Program-made: the position numbers and the translations under genes
Assembly: GCF_958979055.1 (NCBI RefSeq)
Contig: NC_084887.1
Coordinates: 25,913,044-25,977,043 of the forward strand
Reading direction: 5' to 3'
Length of the DNA stretch: 64,000 nucleotides
Origin: Alnus glutinosa
Lineage: Eukaryota > Streptophyta > Magnoliopsida > Fagales > Betulaceae
Part shown: piece after piece, positions 23,213-35,291 of the stretch
Position numbering within the stretch: position 1 is the first letter of the stretch
Layout: every line of letters starts with the position of its first letter
The notes under the pieces: generated by a model
The model's input: only the letters and a program-made list of their open reading frames with translations
Databases searched by the model: none
Told to the model about the DNA's origin: nothing

Positions 23213-26200
23213 CCCTTGTTTCTAGCAAGTTATATTATTGTATAATTGGAGTTTGTTTCTTTAACTGTCATTGAAAACGAAGTTAGAAGATTCTATTTAT
23301 AGTAATGTTAAAAACCACATTTTTATCCCACAATGCTGATGTGGCAGTCCCAACCAACTCTTGAATCAGTCCATTAAAAAATAAAATAAAAAATAAAAAA
23401 TCTTCAATTCACTTGAATCCCATGGAATTATTTATACTAAATATTGTCCCCAACAAAATTGAGACTTGAATATTTACTCATAAATCATGTAATCATGACC
23501 GCTATCCTTTTTTTAATTGCTTTTAATTTCTCTCATAAACCATGAAATCATAGTCATTTTATTCTATTTTTTGCTTTACATATTTGAAGTTGCAATCATC
23601 TTCTCTACTATCTCATATGCACTGTGTAAAAACGAAATTGTGCCAAAATTAATAAATTTTTCTATAGTGTATCTCTTTAATTATCTCATATATTTCATAC
23701 ATTCTATTAGTTATATAACACATGTTTTTGTATTAGTATTTGAAGATTTATGTCATAAATCAATTGTTAGAAAATATATATATTTTTTTATATTTTATTC
23801 TAGAATTATACCTGGTCCCCCAGATAAACATCTTGGTTCTCCACCTGGTAGTAACCAATGGCAACTTCACTTACAAAGTTTGAGTTTTTACTATTTAACA
23901 TTCAAAAGAGTCTTAAATGTCTCAAGACTATTATACCTTGAGAACTGTTTCCTCTTTAGGTTTACGTTAGCCATGTGTTTGCCTGTTGCAGGATTGTAAA
24001 AAAGCATTTCCCACAGCATTATGTTTGGGTGGTTCGTTGGAAGCTATCAGACGTTTGTTACGTGGTCGTGGTACAAGTTTAACAGCATCTTTTTTTCCCT
24101 TCCAACTATGTGTCTAGCTTTTGCTTACAGTTGGCCGAGTTCTTATTAATCTGCAATCAGTATAAATTAAAGAATTTATTTGGGTGTGAAGTGGAAAGAA
24201 CCAGGATAGCATGATTTAATACTTTTGATTTGTGGGAATTAGAATTTGCATGAAGGCCACCCTTTTTAGATTTAATGCAGTGATTTTTTTTTTTTTTGGG
24301 TTGTCCAAAGTTTTAATCCAGTGATTTGAGGAAGATGCTACACGTACAATTAGAGTTTGGTGGTCAGTTGTCTTTAAATTGATAGTTACTGCCATGTTGA
24401 ATTTTATTTACCTGTCTTTTTCCCCTTCTAATATGTTAGTTTTGTCTATGATATGCTACCTCTCTATAGATTGTAATATCAAACACACTTTCCATGATGC
24501 CAGGTGCCATTGAAAAGCTCATTATGATGGATACATCATATGACATGGTAAAAGTTTGTAAGGATGCTGAGAAAGACGTGCATAATGAAAACATTGAAAC
24601 ATCCTTTATAGTTGGTGATGAGGAGTTTTTGCCTATCAAAGAGAGGTGTGCATGTACATTGAAATTTCCTTTTATAGGTTCAAGTGGAATCACTATATCA
24701 GGTAATTCTTATTTACTTACGTACTCTGTATTTGTGGTTTGAAGCTCTCTAGATCTGGTAATAAGTTGCTTGGGGCTCCACTGGACAAATGATCTTCCAG
24801 GAGCCATGATACAGGTATGTCATCTTAGATTCAGTTTTGGTGGTCTGTTATGCGACAAATTCATTACAATTAGAAAAAGAGACAGCAACTTAATTTAATT
24901 AAATGGAAAAGTTGTGTGGGAACAAATGTGTAATGTTTGTATTTTATTTTCTGTGTTGTCAGACACACAAAGGGCAAGTACATATGTAAAAAAGTACATG
25001 CTTATAGAAAGAATAAACACTGGAAATGTCGAATGCTATCAGTTAGTTCTTCATCTTTATTCTTTCAAATTTATGATTACAAAATACCCAACTTTATTAA
25101 ACACATGGTATTGGAATCACATTGATTTCTTTGCTTTCATCTTTTAATAAGTTTTAACATTTTTAGTTATAAATTAAACCCAAAGCAATATCAAATATTA
25201 TTTGATTTAGCAATTTGACAGCCAAAAGTATACACATGCATGTATAAACAAAGAGTAACATGCATGCACACACCACACTTCTGCGCAGGTTCACACATAC
25301 ACAAAGACTTCAATAGCGGTAATAATCTGCATGGTCTGAAAGAACATTAAAACTAGGGGTAATTACCTTTTCCCCCCATGAACTACCAACTCGACCAAAA
25401 TAGAGCATTCAACTACCAAAGACAATCTTTTTCCCCCCTTCCGTCAGTCGAAGGGGTTAAAACAAACGGTCAACAGCTCACGTGACCGTCACACGCCGTT
25501 TTACCTTCATTTTCTTCCTCTTTTCCCCCCATGAACTACCACCATCTTCCGCTTTCCCCCCCATGAACTACTACTATCTTCCAACATGCTTCCATGTAAA
25601 ACGGCACATGACCCGTTGATTGTTTCTTTTAACCCCTAACTGACGGAAGGGGGTAAAATGGTTGTCTTTGGTAGTTGAATGCTCTATTTTGATCAAGTTG
25701 GTAGTTCATGGGGGCATCACGCATTTTTTGGTAGTTCATGGGGGGAAAATGTAATTACCCCTTAAAACCAATTTGGTTATTTTAAAAAAAAAAAAAAAAA
25801 AATAATTCTATATGTATGTCTCCCCAAAATTCTTTCCATATATTTAGAGGGTCCTTATTGGATTAATTTGTAATGGCAATGATACTTAAACCATGATTCC
25901 TGTTGCTCTTGGAGACACTATCACAAGTTCACCATGAATTGGCATATACTGTTCCTGTTTTCATTTTCCCACTAATTTTGGTTGCTATCTTTTGTTATTA
26001 TTTCAGTGTATATATGTGCGTGTGCGTGTGGCAATGTCTAAGATATGTTTATCTTTGTCAGTGTAGATTAGCGTTGAAGCCAGATGGCCTGTTTTTGGCA
26101 GCTATCCTCGGTGGAGAAACCTTAAAGTTGCCTATTCCTCTTCATTTACTTGTTTATTTACTTATGTCCACACAGATGCAGGAAATGCGTAGTTGATTTT

Positions 26201-28639
26201 GCTAATTGCTCATACTTGTGACTAGGGAGCTGAGAATAGCATGCACTGTGGCTCAAATGGAGCGTGAAGGAGGCATCAGTCCACGAGTATCACCTTTGGC
26301 ACAAGTATGTTTTGTTGAAGAATTCTGCTCAATTTCTTTATTGAATAACTCATTTTCATTGATGATTTTTAAATGAATCCAAGCAGTAATATTTTTGCAT
26401 GATTGATGTATTTTAATATGTACATCATTCTTGCACTTACGGTTTTAATGTCTTTGATTCAATGAGATTATATTTATGTATATTAGTAGTCAAAAGTTAA
26501 AATGAAATAGATGAAATAGAAGTTAAAATTACTGCATTGCATGTTTTGGTTCTCAAATTAACTAACTTAAGCACTCGTAAACTAATTTTTTATTTTGATC
26601 ATGTTAATTTGAAAGTACTTGAGGAATAAACATCAATAATAAGCCCTATTGGACATTGTGAACCAATTAACAGATTTTTTGCACATCTTGTTTAGGTGCG
26701 GGATGCAGGGAATCTTTTGACTAGGGCAGGCTTCACCCTTCCTGGTGTTGATGTTGATGAATATGTTGTTAAATATCAAAGTGGTAAGCATTTTCCTATC
26801 TGCATGCGATATTTGTTAACATATATTGTGGTACCCTTACAGCTTGTTGCATGAGTAGAACAACAATGGGTTACTGGTTTACTAATTCAGTAGTCTACCT
26901 ACTTTGTTCACCAAAATACCCTTCATTGTGTATGAGTTACGAGTGTCAAATCAGTTCAAGTTAGGGTTCATCATCACTATTATGCTTCACTTGGTATCTT
27001 ATGCTTAATATTGTGGTGGGCTCTACCAACTAAAGACAAACTCTATTCTTGTCTTCAATGTCAGAGCAACTCGGGAGGGATAGTCTAAATTTGGGTAAGG
27101 AGTTGAGCCCTTCGAAAAAGAGCAAGGAAAGTGGGTTGGCTTCCAAGGAGGGTGTTGCTTATTTCCTGGGTGGTAAAGATTCTATTTCAGTGGCTGGGCT
27201 TGCTGGGTGTTGTGTAGAAAGAAGTAGTTTGCCATGCTCGGAATTGATGCTTTGCTCTCAGGAGGAACCCTTTGTGTGTGGGCCTTTGAATTGCTGTCCC
27301 CCAGGTGTGTTTATCAATTCTGAGTGTTCCAGGTCAGTGGCTTCAAGTTGGGTTCTGCAGAAGATGGAGGATATTCATCACTGTGTAGGATTATCTTCTG
27401 ATGGGTTTGAAGGGGAATTCATGGCGTTGTTAACAGCCATTGAAACGAGTCATAATTGGGGGGAGTCGGTTTCCAACTCCAAATCAGCCAACAGAGGAAA
27501 AAGAGAATTAAAAAGATTGTCGTGTTCCATTAATTACGATTCTATGGGTGGAAGTTCTAGCAGAAGCAGGGTTAAGGGGGTAGTTTAGTTGTCCCATGAA
27601 GCCTAAATCGTTATCCTAGAATGTATGAGGGTTAAATGAGGGGGAGAAGCGCCTTAGAGTTAGAAATTTACTTAGAGAGTGGAAGGCAAACGTTATTTGT
27701 CTGCAGGAGACTAAACTGGAGTTTGACTTTTAGTATTGTGCGTAGTTTGTGGGGTTGCAATCATGTTGACTGGTGCTGTTTAGACTCAAGGGGGCTTCCG
27801 GAGGTATTTTGATCATGTGAGATAGGAGGGTGGTGGAAAAAGTCAAAGAGTGAGTGGGGGGAGTTCTTGGTTGCCTATTCTTTCAGAAACGTCGAAGATC
27901 AATTTTCTTGTGCTTTTGCGGGTGTTTATGACCCTAATATTGTTGGGGATAGAAGGCTTTTATGGAATGAATTGGCTAGATTGATTAGCTAGTGCAACTT
28001 GCCCTGGTGTGTTGCGGGAGACTTTCTCATTTTCTTAGTGAGAGATCAGGTGATGCCTGCTCAAGTCCAACTATGGTGGAGTTTCTAGACTTCATCTTTG
28101 AGCAGGGGCTCATGGATATCCCCCTTGTAGGAGGTTCTTTTATGCGGTCAAACAATAGAGGTCATCCCTCTTGGTTTAGAATTGATAGATCACTTATTTC
28201 CCTTGAATTGAAAGTCCAGTTTCCTGACTTGACCTGGAAGAGGTTGCCTAGACTGTGTTCGGAATGCTATCTTCAGCCTTGTAGGGTTGGCTTGGGTTAT
28301 GCCTAATCAAGTGGTAGACCTTTTTGCTTGCTGGAAAGGACATTTTGGTAGGCTTCGGAATGCTGCTATGTGGAAGATGGTACCGTCTTGCATTATGTGG
28401 TGCCTTTGGAGGGAAATAAATTATTGGAGTTTCGAAGACCAGGAATGGATGGTGGTGGAATTAAAGGATTTTTTCTTCAAAACATTTTTCCACTGGACAA
28501 CTGCCTTTGTCTCAAATATTTCTAACTTTTATGTTTTTCTTGATATTTTTTCTTGATCTAACTAAGTGTTTCTCTTGTGTATTTCTTGTGTACTTGGGTT
28601 GTGTCTTTTACGCTTCTTAATAAATTGCGTTTACTTATC

Positions 28640-28691
<52 letters not shown>

Positions 28692-30299
28692 GATGTACCT
28701 CACCCAAATCTATGCCTTTCAATTTTTGTTATAATTTTTCTTGGCTTGACAAATTTATGTGTCTGGCAGAAAAGATTGACAGATTAATATAACAATGAAA
28801 ACAAATTCTTCACTTGACCAACTTATGCTTTGATTGACTTTTCAATTCAAAGGCATGGTCAATATTTTAAAGCAGATAACATATAAGTTTGCCTATTAGA
28901 TGTGTAATCGGATCAGTCTTGACATATGTTTTCTTTTTGTCCCTTTTTACTGAATTTCGGCATAAACACTTTTGAATGGTGGTTACCTTTCTGTCTCCAG
29001 GCTTTTACCTTTTTCTTTTCTTTTTTAATATTCTTCTCTCTTTCTGTTTGGTGTAGCTATGGAGCTGATAGAACACTTGCGTGCAATGGGTGAAACTAAT
29101 GCCCTTCTACAAAGGAATGCTGTGAGATTCTTTAATTTTTTGAATACTGAACATGTTTGTTTCCAATGAATATGCTATAACCAAGAACAGAGCATGGGCC
29201 CTTCAGAAAGTCTCAGTTAAAATTTGATGTTTTCATTAATGAAATCAGATCCTAAAGAGAGAAACAGCCCTGGCAACCGCAGCGATTTATGACTCAATGT
29301 TTGCTGCAGAAGATGGCACCATCCCTGCAACCTTCCAGGTGAGCATAATAGCTTCCTTCCTTCACTAACAACGTTTTTCCTTGCAAATGTCTATCGAAGC
29401 TGAGGAAATTACAAAAATAAATGCTATATGCAATCCTAAACAGTAGGATTATTTTTAAAATAATATAACCAAGATATCACTATTTTGAACAATTTAGTGA
29501 ATGCAGATATGAAGACTTTGGAGTTATCTGTGATTAGGATAACGATTGCCGTCAACTGTTGTCCCAGATTCTTTAAAATTTAGTCATAATGCTTATATGT
29601 ACAAAGTCGCAAGATATGTGCATAGCCCAATAGGAAAGTTATCATGTTTTGCTAGAAGGTTTTCAATACAAGGCAGTCTGATTTTTGTTTTTGTGCAAAT
29701 GTCAGTCTCTTTTGATTTTTTGACAGAAAGGTAGATGTCCTATGTTTCAGTCCACATGTTCATGATGTGGGTAGTTACTCATTTTGAATCTAGATGCTTT
29801 ATTGATTCAATTGAGATTCTTTTGTTTAGGGCTGCTATCTTTTACTTGACGGCGGCTTCAATAATTAACCATCATGCTCGTACTTTCAACGATTCAGTTG
29901 TGTTAGTGTATTATCCTTGCACATAATTGTTTGGCTTAGAATATAAGATGTCAGTGAGACATTTTTCTTGGTTATTTATTAGGCAACTGAATTTAGAGCT
30001 TTAATAGCATTCAAAAAGAAATAATATAGAAAGCTCAATGGAATGGAACATGCAACGCGAATATGTATGGACTAGTACCCTAAATTTTAAGGGGAATATC
30101 TTATGTTTGGTTTTAACTTTTATCCAAGCACTAAATCAAGGATGGTCTACTGTAACCCTATTTTTGACACGGCTCTTGGTTGTAGGTTATTTACATGACA
30201 GGATGGAGGGAACATTCTTCTCAGCAGAAGCCTAAAAGGAGGGGAACTGCCACTGTATCCTTCCAGGACATCCAGAAGCAATTTGGAAGTGAGAGTTGA
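21706..30299 (+). CDS. NDUFAF5: NDUFAF5-like mitochondrial complex I assembly factor (methyltransferase fold)
   Basis: Exons: 21706-21900, 22100-22180, 23992-24070, 24504-24645, 24745-24814, 26062-26126, 26226-26304, 26696-26783, 29057-29121, 29249-29338, 30186-30299. All join in frame, giving 355 aa. The N-terminus ([19 protein letters not shown]) is rich in Arg and Ser, like a mitochondrial presequence. The body has [35 protein letters not shown] in the place of SAM motif [41 protein letters not shown] and the C-terminal [14 protein letters not shown]. Human NDUFAF5 hydroxylates an arginine of NDUFS7 during complex I assembly; the same role here is by family. The exon-6 donor (AAAGTTGCC) is weak but required to restore LKELR. 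Introns hold a SINE, a foldback MITE and a LINE. The start is the first ATG; the frame extends upstream only from TTG. Confidence 0.92.
22857..23106 (-). mobile_element. tRNA-derived SINE in NDUFAF5 intron 2
   Basis: On the minus strand it begins AACCCCAAGGGGGTGGCC and carries a Pol III A box (GTGGCCTAGTGGTTAGG) and a B box (GAGGTCTCGAGTTCAAATCC) at tRNA-like spacing. It ends in an A-rich tail (plus T run 22857-22892). A perfect 13-bp target duplication, TCTTTGGAAATGC, flanks it at 22844-22856 and 23107-23119. Its length of 250 bp is typical of plant SINEs. Confidence 0.92.
23176..23212 (+). repeat. Long poly(T) run
   Basis: An uninterrupted T tract of about 37 bp in NDUFAF5 intron 2, a short way past the SINE. 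It could be the tail of another minus-strand retro-insertion, but no body is recognised. Confidence 0.9.
25356..25761. mobile_element. Foldback Mutator-like MITE in NDUFAF5 intron 5
   Basis: The ends are inverted copies: GGGGTAATTAC at the left, with its reverse complement at the right, followed inward by 'ccccccatgaactacca' and 'catggggggaaaa'. The arms continue through matching 'gagcattcaactaccaaagacaa' and its complement for over 100 bp. The 9-bp flanks TTAAAACTA and TTAAAACCA differ at one base, as expected for an old Mutator-like target duplication. There is no transposase. Confidence 0.78.
27030..28688 (+). mobile_element. Internally deleted LINE in NDUFAF5 intron 8
   Basis: An ORF at 27049-27588 resembles the ORF1-like 5' part of a plant LINE and is followed by WNVRGLN-type and [11 protein letters not shown] sequence, the start of the endonuclease domain. 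Stops and frameshifts interrupt it. Later pieces are [19 protein letters not shown] and FRIDRSL, the end of the endonuclease. The reverse transcriptase is missing: the sequence jumps to C-terminal residues ([16 protein letters not shown]), a 3' UTR and a poly(A) tract at about 28642-28688. It is a dead copy. The 5' end is approximate. Confidence 0.75.
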
Positions 30300-30881
30300 A
30301 CTAACTCTCTCTCTCTCTCTGTAGCTTACCTTTGATGAACATTTTCAACCAATGGAATAAATTAACATGTGAATGGAAAAAGAACAAGAAAAAGAAAAGA
30401 CTGTTCTAGCAAATATTTTCCAGAAATTTCATAAGAAAGATATATACAAGGGTTATTAAAAGAGAGACTATCAAAATTATCCTTGATTAAGCTTACATAC
30501 GCTTCTAATTGAGGCTACTTAAGCTCTCTATATATTTTATCTAGACCACTATGAAAGAGAAATGCTATTTCATATTCATATTTTATGGTACATCTCTCAT
30601 CCATCTTTTGGCTGAAATGACGATTTGCCGCGCTCATCTTATGGGTGAGAGGACGGCTATCAAGAAGCCCAAGATGATCGAAACCTGAAATTAAACGCAC
30701 ATATGTTAAACAATTTACAAATCGAACAAATATTCACTACTAGTTTCAAAACATTTTATACAAAATATGAACAGACTAAAATGTTTAGAAATTACGCTTA
30801 CCCAAGATGCAATCCAATGAAAGCTCCATATTTTTGGGTTCTTTTTTTCTTTTCTTTTTTAAGCCACATGATGCAAGGTAG

Positions 30882-30919
<38 letters not shown>

Positions 30920-31108
30920 GGATGCTGATGATGACTACCCTTAATCCTAATGGTTGACGGGATAAAAGCCACCATTGAACAACTGCAAAAATTCCAACAC
31001 AATCGGATTCGGTTTTTGTTTGGTACGTGGGAATATAAAAAGGATTATTTTGATCATTCGATTACTTCATATATAATGACAAGGCAATCAATATAATATT
31101 GGGTGTTA

Positions 31109-31165
<57 letters not shown>

Positions 31166-31524
31166 TGATCTCTTTGCGGTGCGTGCGTGAATGGATTAAT
31201 TTGTGTGAAATATTTTGGTTCATGATTGGTTTTTGTCAAAAAGAACCCAGTGGGCAAAGGCTCATGAAAATGCAGCATACAGGTTTGAAAGCCAAAAGAG
31301 AAAAGGGTGTTATAATTACCTGCAAGAAGACATCACCGCAGTAAGAAGTGGAACTCTTTTCAACGAATTAAAATTTTATCCATTTTTGTCTTTCTCTCCT
31401 TTGCGCTGCTCCATATTTTTCTAACTCGCTAACAATTTCATTAAAATCTCCTGCACATAACCATGGTTGTTGAGGGTAAAAGTTCTTCAAGTGTTTTAAT
31501 AGTTCTCACGATTTTTTTCTTTTA
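30300..31524. other. Spacer downstream of NDUFAF5 with microsatellites
   Basis: Probably holds the NDUFAF5 3' UTR at its left. Short tandem repeats are (CT)n at 30304-30321 and 30882-30914, and (TA)n at 31110-31160. No other gene is recognised. Confidence 0.6.
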
Positions 31525-32019
31525 AGAGAAACTTCACTTTATAATCTCCGATCTTTCATCATTTTTGAAAAAAATGTACCTAAACTTTAAAATATGTCAA
31601 TTTATGATATCTATCTTTTCATTTTTTTTTTTTCCAATTTCAACAATCCATTGGAATTTTTAGTTAAATCTTATCAAAATTTTCAAAATATCTGTGTTTA
31701 TTTTTTATTTTTATTTTTAAAATGTTATAAATTTTTTTAAAGATTCAGGCGGTATTTTTGCTAATTCCGTTGAATTCTGATCGACACCTAAGTCCTAGCA
31801 ATTTTTTTCTTTTTCTTTTTTCTAAAAAAAAAAAAAAGTATTTTAGGAACTTTAACATGATTTAACAGAAAATTCTAACGGAGGGTTGAAATTAAAAAAA
31901 TTAAAAAAAAATTAAAATTAAAATTAAAATATGAATACCTTAAATTGACACTTTTTAAAATTTGGGTACATTTTTTCATAAGTGATAAAAAAGTCAAGAA
32001 TTAGAAGTGAAGTTTTCTA
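31525..32019. mobile_element. Foldback Mutator-like MITE
   Basis: The left end has 'agagaaacttcact' and the right end 'agtgaagttttct' in inverted order. Inside, 'aaaatgtacctaaactttaaaa' is mirrored by 'ttttaaaatttgggtacatttt'. The same 10-bp string TTTTCTTTTA flanks both ends (31515-31524 and 32020-32029), consistent with a 9-10-bp target duplication. The interior is AT-rich and non-coding. Confidence 0.65.
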
Positions 32020-32398
32020 TTTTCTTTTACCCTACTCGGGATGGCCATAAAATCCAGTAAACGAGCACCTTACACTAGAATCTGTCATTATAATAATAGC
32101 ATTAATATGCTTGACAAAGTAGTTCTGAATTTCCATAGTGTTGAGAGTTCCTCCGCCACTGCTGTGCCAAAATTCCTTCCTTCTTCTTTGTAATCACCAC
32201 CCTCCTCAGCCTTGAAGAAGATTACACGCTTCTCCTCTTTTTTGGTTTTTCTGCGAGATCGAGAAACTCTAAGAGAAAAGATGTAGCCGGTGTGGAATGA
32301 GCTTGCCATGGATTAATAACATTCATAGCTTCAACATATCGAACGCATAGGACATCTACAACCATTCTATGCTATCACAAATTTTTTATGATTATATT

Positions 32399-33146
32399 TG
32401 TTGGGGGAAATGATCAGCTCCAAAGCCATGTGGTCTAAAAGTCATGTGGCAGGATCAACCCACCGGTCCGACCCGGCTGGGTCACCTTGGTCAGAACATC
32501 TCGGAGGTTAGTCACAACCTTACATGAAGAGATCACCTCGGTACTTAAACACTTCGGATTATGATACATCTCGGTGCCTAGGCACCTCGGACCTAAAGAC
32601 TTCACAAGGCGTAGAATATTCCAAGATTTCCTAGTCTGAATGGAGTGAACGCGTTTGGGAATATTTCCACATCGGAGAATTGGTCGAGGTACAATATATC
32701 GCATCAAATTCAACAAATAAGTGTCTGAGATTTAGTAGTTTATATTCAAATCTAGGACTCTACAAGATCTCTGATAAGACTCTAATCCTGAGAGTCTCGA
32801 GATTAACTCTAATTCCCTCACTAATGGGATAAGACATCTATTGGCATGAAACCAATCTAAAGAGGTAGAGTATTATCTGACTTAGACTCCGCCACCAGAT
32901 TCAAACTCTATAAAGATAAGGCTAAAGCCTATGCGATTTAGGACTCAAACTTCTAATCCAATTGTGCTTCAAAAACTCTAGTAATTCCGTAATTGTGAGC
33001 CTATAAATAAGACTGCTACACCAAGTATTTAGATACAGATTCTCTAAGCTCTGAAATTTTTGATCATCCATAAAAAATCACGAATTTGAATTGACTTAGG
33101 CATCAGAGTGGTGTAGTCGGCACCCCTGACTAAACTCTCGCCTACA
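32399..33146 (+). mobile_element. Probable solo LTR of a Ty3/gypsy-type element
   Basis: The segment starts TGTTGGGGGAAATGATC. It contains a TATA-like 'cctataaataag' at about 33000 and the phrase 'tgacttaggcatcagagtg' near 33096, which recurs near the ends of plant gypsy LTRs. It ends at about 'ctcgcctaca'. No internal domain or second copy lies in the window, so it may be a solo LTR. No clean target duplication was found and the right boundary is uncertain. Confidence 0.5.
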
Positions 33147-33760
33147 TCTTTTATGATATATCTATGCACCCATATGAACAAAAGGTTGCGGAATCTACAT
33201 CTTACGGTCTCTTTCTTAAGCTGCTCGAATTCCTATAAAATTCATAAAAACATAATAAACTACCATGAGTTGTGTTAGTAAACATAATTACCCTATCCTT
33301 CATTGAATCTAATCTTGTTGTTCTGTTTCAAAAAGGCCATTTTTCTTATTCCATTTGACCATTCAATGAGATTTTCAATCCGTCTTAAAACGAAGTAAAC
33401 GACACAGAACAGTCGTTTTAACACCCACCATCTGGAAAACAAGAGTCAAATTGAAAGAAAAAAAAAGAATTTAGGAAGAAAAAAACAAAAAGACAGAAAG
33501 AAAGACTTGGTCATTGGTTAATGGTTACTGACTCAGTGTTTACCCGCCGGCGCAAATTTCTGCTATGCATACGAAGCATTGCTAACGTGCGCCCACGCTG
33601 CGTACTTTCTAATAAAGGAACACAGGCAGTCAGGCTCGTCAGCATCCCCCATACACAGTCGCACAACATAATTCGGTTAAAATAAGCATATTCTCTCACC
33701 CTTTCTCTCTGTCGCTCGTTTTCATCTCTCTATCTCTCTGTTTGTGTTTTGTTTTTTTTT

Positions 33761-33770
33761 TTTATATATA
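33761..33770 (+). promoter_or_regulatory. Candidate TATA box of the AlgH-family gene
   Basis: TTTATATATA lies about 140 bp before the ATG at 33912. A pyrimidine-rich tract precedes it. The 5' leader then contains an (AG)n tract. The transcription start is not known. Confidence 0.45.
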
Positions 33771-33840
33771 TCCGTTACTGATTTTCTCACCTTTCTTCTT
33801 TTCTATTTTTTTTGGTCTTTCCCATCGTTTCCAACGTCAC

Positions 33841-33862
33841 AGAGAGAGAGAGAGAGAGAGAG
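33841..33862 (+). repeat. (AG)11 microsatellite in the presumed 5' UTR
   Basis: An uninterrupted AG run 50 bp upstream of the AlgH-gene start codon. GA tracts in this position are common in plant leaders and may bind GAGA-type factors; that is inference. Confidence 0.9.
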
Positions 33863-33911
33863 TCCGAGAAAATTTGAGTCAATTTTCCGGGAAAATCGTT
33901 GTGGAGGAGGG

Positions 33912-35242
33912 ATGGATCTGTGGGCCGTGTATGTCAAGAACTCCACCCAAACCCCTCTCTTGCTCAGAAGCTCGTTTCCCAAGAAACCCATTTCCTCTTG
34001 CCTGAGAAGAAGAGCCAATCCCTCTTGCAGAGTTGAGGATTGTGGGGTCTTTGAGATCAGGGTTTTGAGGAGGCGCAGGGCTTGCTCTTCTTCTTTGGTT
34101 GTCAGAGCTATGGCGAAGAAGAATCACGATAATTCCGGTATGCGGGGTTTTTTTTTCCTCAATCTTTTGCAGCGCTAGAGTTCCCATGCAATTTTGTGGA
34201 TTTCGTTTCTTGGGATCCTCGGATTTTGGTATGATTTCTGGGTTTGATTCGGTTTGATCTCTGTGTGTGTGTTTGTGTTATGGTGCCTGAATTTTGTGTA
34301 ACATTTCTAAGGTTGACTTTTAGTTCTGTCTGGTAACTTTCTTACTCTGGAAGATAGAAGTGGTGTAATGTTAAAGACCCTTAAGGCCTTAAAGTGAACT
34401 ACTTGAAAAGTCTTTTAAGTTTTTGTTTTTTGGTTGAATATTTATGTTTGAAAGGAGCCTAACAACAAACGTTGCCCTTGGGGTGTCGGAGGCGGTGTGA
34501 GGTTAAGTTAGCTAGAAGAACATGCCACTGGAACTGTTTGTGCACGTGAGATCATTCACAAAAAGAAATCGTTCAATTTTGCAAGAGGCAGTGGGATGAT
34601 ATGGGGAACACAATAATTCCTTTTGATTGTTAAATATGGTGGTAATTAAGCGAGAGCTAATGATTATATTGGTTTGAGGATGTTAAGATGTTGGCGGGCA
34701 AGTTTGGTGGTTTATTACTAAGGTTCAAGTGTTATAGATATAGAATACGTTACAAATATTACAATTTTCGAATATTGAGTATGTATTTAGCATTGAGGAT
34801 TTGATGAGAAAGTGGAAGCTTTTTTTTAATCTCCTTTGGGGTAGAAAATTTAATTTATTTATGGCAGAAAAAGTCTGATCCAGATCTTCCAAATTGCCTG
34901 AAATAAACATGTCCAGGTTGAATGGTTAGCCAGATGGACTAGTTTAACTTAACCTGAGAGTTGAATATTTTGTTACACGGTCAAGCTCCTCTTGTCATTT
35001 CTACTCTTTCATTTTTCATAATTATAAGGGTTAATGTTTAGACATGGTGTTTTATATGGGCAAATGATTGAACTTGGTTTTGTTCTGTAATCCTGAAGCA
35101 GAATGGATAGTTGTAGATTGTTTTTCTCAATTGCCTAAAAGAACTTGACGCGATAGCATTTAGACATTTGAAAGCCACGGATTACAGTTTACACAATTTG
35201 TATGATTTGAGTTTTAGAACCAAAACTCATTTAGACTTGTTA

Positions 35243-35291
<49 letters not shown>

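Noticed and set aside
23517-23999. A 160-codon AT-rich open frame
   Set aside because: It lies in NDUFAF5 intron 2, consists of low-complexity Ile/Phe/Tyr runs, and overlaps the exon-3 acceptor region.
27049-27588. A 179-codon open frame as a stand-alone gene
   Set aside because: It lies in an NDUFAF5 intron, is followed by LINE endonuclease remnants and a poly(A) tail, and reads as LINE ORF1-type sequence.
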